From Liolophura sinensis (lineage: Eukaryota; Mollusca; Polyplacophora; Chitonida; Chitonidae), in the NCBI RefSeq assembly GCF_032854445.1, contig NC_088301.1, positions 16,242,281 to 16,306,280 on the forward strand: a DNA stretch of 64,000 bases. The letters are read 5' to 3'. Of the stretch, positions 57,355-64,000 are shown piece by piece. The notes below the pieces were generated by a model, which did not search any database, was not told where the DNA came from, and saw only the letters and a program-made list of their open reading frames with translations. Position 1 is the stretch's first letter; the number at the start of each line of letters is the position of its first letter. The translations under genes were made by a program, and so were the position numbers.

Positions 57355-58700
57355 CAAAAGGTCATTTCGTTGCATTCGACACTGACATCACCATAGTTTT
57401 CTACATTGCTATCATTATCCCGTGCATACGCAAATAAACCGATAGCAATTGCACAAATATTGTCATACTCACGTTAACATCTCGAGCACTCTATAGGCTC
57501 TACTTAGCCATAAAACATTAAATGTTTCAAACAACATAGAGAGCTTCTTTAAAAATGCAAACGAACGAGTGCATTAGTACCTATCTGTATCCGGCATGAA
57601 ATAAGAAATTAAGGTTTTTAGCACAGAGGTATAAAAAGAGGGTTTGTGCATGGCTAACCAGAATGCGATGGAAATCAAAGTTATTTTCGTGTTCATAAAA
57701 CATGAGATTAAAGGTGTTTTAGGTTTCATTATATATGATGGATTTGATTCAGTCTTGTACAATAAAAAAACGAGAACTGATGCCTGCTGAAGATCGCTAC
57801 ACACAATCATCATATACATTTTTTTTCAAAAGCTTACCAATCGATTTTGATCCTTGACAAGTTCAAGAAAAATAAATACATTAATTGAGTTAGCGAATGA
57901 TTGCGAGCTGTTACAACCAGCTTAATACACCTGTGGGTAGAGCGCTTAATTGAATGTTTTGGAACGTAAGGGAATGTACATGTATACTTGTATATGCGAA
58001 TGATATCTGTGCAGTTTCCCTTGCCGCCCAGTGCTCAAATCGAGTTTCTCGATCAATAACGTTAAATAAGAAGACTTGACACATTTGAAGGGAAAATCCA
58101 TTGCCTTTGTCTGAAAATCTTTACCCGGAGCTAGCGAAATTCATCAGACGTGGCTTTTATAAACTTATTGAGGCGACAGCCTTACGCAATTCCAAGAATA
58201 ATACGGAAAGTTTTTATCACTGAAACAATTTTCATTTTGCCCTGTCAGAAGTTATTGATGTCCCGGAAGCTGTGATTATCTACGCCTGTTTGTCACCGGA
58301 AATTACTGAGAGAAAAACTCGATGGCTTCCAGATTACAAAACCCGATCATCGTACAATATGATTAAGCGAATGTCAAGCATTTCTTCTCATTCGAACACA
58401 ACGACTCCTGGCTTTTTCCTTTTCTATCTGCCCTTTGCAAAGATAACCAAGTGTATCAATGATTTATGTCCCGAACTCAAAACGGTGTTTCTTCACAATT
58501 CAAGACGTTTGGATTTCACTTGAGTTGATGGCTTAAGGTTTTTAATTTGGGAAGACATCTTGTCATTTTTCATGTACTCATGTAGACATTCTGGAGCAAA
58601 GGTTTTGGAGACAGATGCCTCAAGTATACTGCAGAATAGAAGAATTCATAAAAGTATGCACGCGTAGATAATGTGTAGGTAACGCGTGTGATGGATTTTT
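57355..58700. other. Non-coding stretch, no gene recognised
   Basis: Open frames of 81-83 codons occur at 57574-57819 (minus) and 58272-58523 (plus); neither product is recognised. No repeats seen. Confidence 0.4.
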
Positions 58701-58709
58701 GGCTATTGT

Positions 58710-58875
58710 TGGGTGCGTGTAATTTGCTGCCATTAAAATTGTATTTACATAAACAGAATAAATCCCTGAGTGAGGTAATTGTCAAAAGGATCTACTTTTC
58801 CATTTGTCAATTATCACACTGTAGTTGCTGCTCTGGTTTTATTCTCTGTATTGTACGTCTTTTATTTTATTCCTG
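58710..58875 (+). repeat. Dispersed repeat R3, copy 5
   Basis: 'gtatttacataaacagaata', 'aatccctgagtgaggtaatt', 'ccatttgtcaattatcacac', 'tgctctggttttattctctg', then 'tgtacgtcttttattttatt', which also matches the copy at 15.61 kb. Confidence 0.7.
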
Positions 58876-58979
58876 GTAAGTCAAATACAAAATAATCGAA
58901 TTGTATGTAAACACGAAACAGAAACACGTCTAAAGACATTCAAATCTGCCATGCTTATATGTGATTGTGTATTCCAATC

Positions 58980-59150
58980 TAACGACGTTCCAGGTCAACA
59001 ATAGCAAGACCAATTCCAAAAACGGCGTATAACACAAGCAACCAAAGAATTGGGATGGGATCGTGCAAAGAGAAGCAGTCAACAGTTTTCAGTGATGCTG
59101 GAAAGAGGTGTGGAAGACTGTCACTAAATAGCAGCTAGTATTCAGAATGG
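58980..59150 (+). repeat. Dispersed repeat R6, copy 3
   Basis: 'acgttccaggtcaacaatag', 'caagaccaattcc', 'gcagtcaacagttttcagtg', 'atgctggaaagag' match 56.33-56.48 kb and 1.86-1.96 kb. Confidence 0.6.
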
Positions 59151-59616
59151 AAAAAGCTGTCTCTGACTTTAGTCAGACGTATGGCCCTACCTAGTGGTAT
59201 TACTCCTGAACTTAAATTTAATAATTAACTCTGCTTTTGAATTTCGTCTTAAAAGGCTAAGACAACTCTAAGTATTAAAACTTAAATTCTTCAGGTAAGT
59301 CAAAATTTTTGCACAGTAACCTGTTTTGTAGTAAAGACCAAATCTGACTTACGCCTGAGACTACTTCGTTATAAAAGAAAAACACAATGACCAAAGTTCA
59401 GATTGTAGCAGAGGTAATTCACTGTTTCTTACCAGTTTGCGCAAACTCAAGAATTGGGTTTTCAACTTCAAAGTATTCCTTCCATGTAAAGATATTAGAT
59501 ATTAGAGATCTATACGAGGGAACAAAGGACACCTTACATTTCAATATTCAATTAATTGTCCATTCTATTCATGGTGGAAATTAATGGCCAACAAAAATGT
59601 TACCTATTATATAAAA

Positions 59617-60539
59617 TTACTGCCAGGAAAGCAACTTGAAAATAGTAAATGTACATGTAACAGGGGTGTTTACTAGGCAATTCACCATTGGTCCTAATTT
59701 CACACATGGTAACGTTTCCACTATGTCTGGAACCAGACATTTAAGGGTACTACCCTCAAATGGAGTCCGATCAGGCAATGCGACAATCTTAACGTGTAAT
59801 GACATCGACTTTGTAATATAAGCACTTGCAGATAAAGAGCTTTGAACAAAAGCATTGGTTTGCAGTGTGTATAGATACATGGATGAAATTGCTTTTAAAG
59901 GCCTATCGGTTATGTCTGGCGCCAAACACACAATTTGTGTAAATTCTACATCGTCTAACGAAGGGCCATTTGAAATGGTTCACGAGAGAACCGATTTGTT
60001 ACATCGTTGAGGAAATCCGTAAAAACATTTAAAAATGAATATACCAGCTGTTACAGGAGTGTTTTCTGTTATGTCTTTCCAACTATTCTGAATATATTGA
60101 ACATTAGCTATTTCTAAGACATTATGTAGTAGTGAGAAAATAATGTAAAAAAACTGAACATCCATTTTTAAGTCATTTTTCTCAGTTCAAAAAGTTACAT
60201 TAGCCTGACAAACGTAATTGACTGATTTCCTTTTATTTCTAGAAATACGCCGCCTCCACTATGTTTGACAACTACCTTTTTCACGTGTATCACCCAAAGG
60301 CCATTAATTCTTGAATCTCAGCTATTACACAATCTAGTCATTTTCGGTCGACTAACTCAGATGTATGAGCATCGAAAACCACGACAAACGACGCCATTTC
60401 CGACACAGCACGTTCCGGTCACATCAACTTTAACGCAAACAACTGATTCAAATCTTGGAATTTGACAGAAAATTGATAAGTTTCTCAGGAATCCAGTAAT
60501 TTTGAAGGTTAAAGACAATCTTTTTCTCCATGTCTTCAT
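59617..60539 (-). pseudogene. Possible decayed coding region with a repeated ~63-residue motif
   Basis: On the minus strand the frame from 60165 to 59617 is open except for one TGA (59980-59982). It contains two similar segments 63 residues apart, starting 'CLAPDITDRP' and 'CLVPDIVETLPCVK', and two 'NTPVT....FIFK'-type stretches ('NTPVTAGIFIFK', 'NTPVTCTFTIFK'). Upstream, in another frame (60357-60539), 'CQIPRFESVVCVK' resembles the same motif. This pattern fits remnants of a repeated Cys-containing extracellular domain with frame damage. Chance cannot be excluded: frames of this length are expected a few times in a window this size. No family is recognised. Confidence 0.25.
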
Positions 60540-60544
60540 TTCGC

Positions 60545-61820
60545 GAGATGACCGATAACAAACTAAACCATATCAAAAGACATTTTGTCGGCAATTTTTC
60601 AAACTTTGCCTCGCATGTTTATTCGGAATCCCTGCGTCTAGCGTGAAGATAAAGAACGGCATCCTGTTAAAGAAATGGGCGAAAATTCAATTGCTCTCAA
60701 TCACAGCTTAACTCAATTTGTGTTTTTCCTCTCCTGAGATCGCCATGGTGAACATTCCCCACCTTATAGGTGATGTAAGCCCCTCCATCAAACTCCAAAG
60801 CTATTCGCTTCGCCCCAAGATAACACCACGGTGGATGATGTTAATGCTACAGGATTCTGGTGGGTTTGCCTACTCCTTCTTCCGAGGGGATAATAAAATA
60901 GACTGATCCTTTTCGGGGTTAAAAACTCGTCTGTCTGTAAATAGGATTACCCGATTGTCAAACCGACACAGCTATTGATTAAACCCATCCCACGTTATTG
61001 AATTTCGCGCCTTTTTCATAACCACCATTTCGCAGCCATCAATCAGCCTCTCTCTAACTACATCACACACAGCGGCATCAGATAATTATTCCGTGTAAAT
61101 TATTAGTTTTAGGGCACAGGAATTGTTATTAATATTTTTTCTCTACAACTTTAATTTTAGAAGATGGAGTGTAGTTTCGATTTTCACTGTGTTCTGCCGT
61201 GTGTTTTTGTTTTTGTGTGTACCCATTTAGTTCATGACAATAGTTAATCCCTTACATAATAATCTCTGCATAGATTATATGATTATATCGTGTGCTAATC
61301 GTGTGTCTCGTGTGTTAATTACAATATGAACCATACCACAGTCTCATCAGACTCTGATCGCTCAGGTTTAAAGCATTACACGATAGGTTTATTTGTTCTG
61401 ACATTTAAACCACCCTTGCAGATTTTGGCGAAGGGCAAGTCAGAGTAACCCAACATGGGTGGTACAGATTACAAGGTTTCTGTTTGCCAGTTTTATTCAC
61501 CTATTCACAACAGGAAATTGGGGTCATTTTTATCCACTTCATTCAGTTTTACTCGCCTACGTAAATTACGGACTCCCTCATCCCCACCAATGGATTGAAA
61601 TAAGCCCTCGAAATACCGAAATGACAAAGTGGAGTGGGATTCTCACCTTTGTTACCTTATTCCCTCCAATAATAACGGTCAGGACTATGTGCAGAGGATG
61701 CCAAAGGGTTTCTAGTAAAAGTTTTAAGGTATGCACCGAAATAGAGAATCCCTGAATATCTACAAATTTAACGGAATTTGTTGTGTTATTTATAGAACCA
61801 TGCATGCACTAACCCAAAAA
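60545..61820. other. Non-coding stretch, no gene recognised
   Basis: A 98-codon plus-strand frame (61459-61755) and shorter ones are present; none is recognised. No repeats seen. Confidence 0.4.
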
Positions 61821-61825
61821 CGATT

Positions 61826-62029
61826 GCGCGGTCCCTGTGAATTCAAGTCCAGCTTATGATGTCTTCCTCTCAAGTCACACGTGGGAAAGTCTACCAGCAA
61901 CCCGCGGATTGTCGTGGATTTCCCCTGGGTTCTGCTCGGTTTCCTCCCACCATAACGCTGGTCGCTGTCGCATGAGTGAAATATTCTTGAGTAGGGCGCA
62001 AAACACCAATCAAATAAATAAATAAATAG
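61826..62029 (+). mobile_element. SINE-A, 5'-truncated within the head
   Basis: Starts just before the B-box ('gcggtccctgtg', 'gaattcaagtccagct'), then carries the complete body and an (AAAT)n tail. Two overlapping minus-strand frames of 63-83 codons are artefacts of the SINE, identical in kind to those over other copies. Confidence 0.92.
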
Positions 62030-62034
62030 AATTG

Positions 62035-63130
62035 TGTGCATAGGTCAGCTTCGCTGTTTGGGAAGGACCGCCCTATGTCCAAAACTTACAAATATATTTA
62101 AAAAGCTGCATATAGACAAAAATGCAATAAATGTGTTATCAGATATACAGTTGTCTTCAAGGCCTCATATTTTAGGACGCCTATAGCAGACAGATTTAAG
62201 CACCAGCATTTTGAGTTCTGGAAAGAGATAAAACAGACTTCCTCATCTGTCACTTCAGGAATGAGGCGTTAAAAGAAATGACACCATTCAAAATTAAAAT
62301 TCTCGCCATAACCCTTGTCTGACAAGATTCTGCTTAGCATCTAACTTAGACAGAGGGCGCTGCGGGTGCCACGTCACCAATCAGGTGCTGGCTTAAAGAA
62401 ACACCTCCCGAGGGAAAGGTGAGTGTTGGTCTCCCACAGGCTTGTCAAAATGTGGTACTATACTTCAGGGTGTTTGCCGATGTTTTGCTGAATTTCTTTT
62501 GTTTTGTTATTTTCATATTTCCATATTTTCGTCTCCGCTCTTCCACAACCAGCCGTTGCTGAGTTGAATCAGCCCATCATTTACGCGGGGCGATTGTCGA
62601 CAATTTTACACCTCAGAAAATTTGGCGGCCTTTATTTGGAGAGAGTTGTCAGAGGCCCCGTGTCATTGGCCGTCACGCCACAATGGGCGTGTCTGGAAAG
62701 AGTAAATCAAGCGACTGCCAGAGCCGATATTTATCCCCGCTTTATACCCTATCTAACACCTTCAAAAATTGTTGTTAGCTGACTTACCTGTATTCATGTT
62801 ACCTTACCGTGATGTACATGTATATATATGATAATGTATGCTCACGGGCTATGTGGCCTTCTGCGTGCTAATCCACACAGCCACAGAGGCCCTTTATGCT
62901 CAAAGAATAAGTCCTCTCAATCTGAGAGCTAAATCCATTTTGACTTTTTTAAAAATCAATTTAGCGTAAAACTCAACACATAATTTTCGCCTTGATTAAC
63001 TATGAAATTCGTACATACTAATTCGTGCTCGTGTTTGTTTTTTGTTTTTTTTTAGACTTACATTTGTCCATCTTTATGTGATCATGTCCTATGGATGGAT
63101 GAGGAATGAAAACATTTCAATCGTCGTAAC
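62035..63130. other. Non-coding stretch, no gene recognised
   Basis: A 92-codon plus-strand frame at 62504-62782 has no recognised product. At 62850-62895 the minus strand reads 'gggcctctgtggctgtgtgg' and 'attagcacgc', which resembles an isolated SINE-A head; too short to be sure. Confidence 0.4.
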
Positions 63131-63138
63131 CTCCCAAT

Positions 63139-63248
63139 ATAACTTGTCGAAGGTCGCTGGTTTATTCCGGGTTCTCCGCTTTTCTTTACCACTGCAAATG
63201 ATAATGGTCTATGGATGGTAATCATCTAGTGAAATAAATAAAAAAAAA
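63139..63248 (+). mobile_element. Possible diverged SINE-A relative
   Basis: 'aacttgtcgaaggtcgctgg', 'tttattccgggttctccgct' and the end 'gaaataaataaaaaaaaag' resemble the element at 63771-63917, but the expected 'gaaatattcttgag' part is missing. Confidence 0.4.
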
Positions 63249-63770
63249 GACTTGAATCTGCCGTTTGTCAAACATGTTACTGTATTGTCATTATGATGCA
63301 ATCTCGTTGTAGACTGTCTGTCCTGCTGGAAACGGCAAGATTTAACTTAGATAGTCTTCACCTTTAAATTTTACCGGTATGCTTTGGTATAGAATGATTT
63401 TACTGAAAGGGGAGAGCGACATAGACTAAGTTAAAGATGCTTCAATATATCTTCGAGGAACATATCTTTGACGTTAAGCCATGATCATTCATTCCAAGCA
63501 CTATACTGTCATTATGATCGAAGATATTGGGAGAACTAAGGGATGTGTATCAATAAACAACCTGCATGTCGCGTAATGCCTATTGCTTTACTGTCTTTTT
63601 TTTCACATTTGAACAAAGTTCTCCTGGTTAATAACTTCTTCATAACTCTGCTTTACAACATTTTCGTCCCATACACCATGTCACTGCTTAATACACAACA
63701 TTTACGGCGACTGTCATTTTTATAATACTGAATGGAAGATGCAGTGGGGTATTGCCGGACTGTGTAATAC

Positions 63771-63917
63771 ATTTATATATTTATTTGATATTTGTTTAAC
63801 ACAACGCTCAAGAATTTGTTACTTATACTATGGTGGTTGTTGTATGGGTGGAGGAAACTGGAGTGTCCAGCGTAAACCCACCGACAAGTTACTGATAAAT
63901 TTTCCCACGCCGTGTGT
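63771..63917 (-). mobile_element. SINE-A relative, 5'-truncated
   Basis: On the minus strand: 'cgtgggaaaatttatcagta', 'acttgtcggtgggtttacgc', 'actccagtttcctccaccca', 'cttgagcgttgtgttaaac' and an A/T-rich tail. Same order as SINE-A but consistently different in detail, so probably a separate subfamily. Confidence 0.7.
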
Positions 63918-64000
63918 CGTACATATATGCACATATGTAGAGGTCAAGTGGTATTCAATGAACGTTAGACTGTGCAAACTTTTAGATGGGCGTCATCGAC

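Overview
The window looks like non-coding, repeat-rich animal DNA. It is AT-rich, no open frame outside tandem repeats exceeds about 140 codons, no bacterial operon structure is seen, and no protein family could be recognised with confidence. The interspersed repeats are short retroposons (SINEs) with tRNA-like heads. One group ends in (AAAT)n after a body rich in 'gaaatattcttgagtacggc'. A second group ends in (ACTC)n. I associate such families with marine molluscs, so a bivalve or gastropod is my best guess; this rests on recollection, not on a search.

Layout. (1) 1-11.1 kb: SINE fragments, a full SINE-B, and pieces of an inverted copy of the large repeated unit described next (0.77-3.2 kb, with another fragment at 9.85-10.2 kb). 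(2) 11.7-30.3 kb: the main structure, three diverged head-to-tail copies of a complex 4-5 kb unit (called LTU here) plus the start of a fourth. Each copy carries the same modules in the same order: a block with a TATATAA motif and a small hairpin, two further unique blocks, a 34-bp minisatellite, another unique block, a 44-bp minisatellite and a terminal block. Copy 3 has gained a 3.65-kb array of 30-bp units (about 120 units, with higher-order repeats of about 390 bp). (3) 30.3-48 kb: mostly single-copy-looking non-coding DNA with a SINE-C, full-length SINE-A and SINE-B insertions with clear target-site duplications, and a double SINE insertion at 45.3-45.6 kb. (4) 47.8-52.7 kb: several unrelated tandem arrays (37-bp, GT/AC inverted microsatellite, AT/GT microsatellite, 21-bp and 54-bp). 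(5) 52.7-64 kb: mostly featureless non-coding DNA, with small dispersed repeats, two weak candidate coding remnants and more SINE pieces.

No gene is called with confidence. Three stretches (5.92-6.12, 55.57-55.83 and 59.62-60.54 kb) have some exon-like or protein-repeat-like properties and are listed as unconfirmed. The window may lie in an intergenic region or inside a very long intron. The strongest observations are the LTU tandem array with its locally homogenised minisatellites, and the series of SINE insertions, some truncated to about 25-55 bp, that still show target-site duplications.
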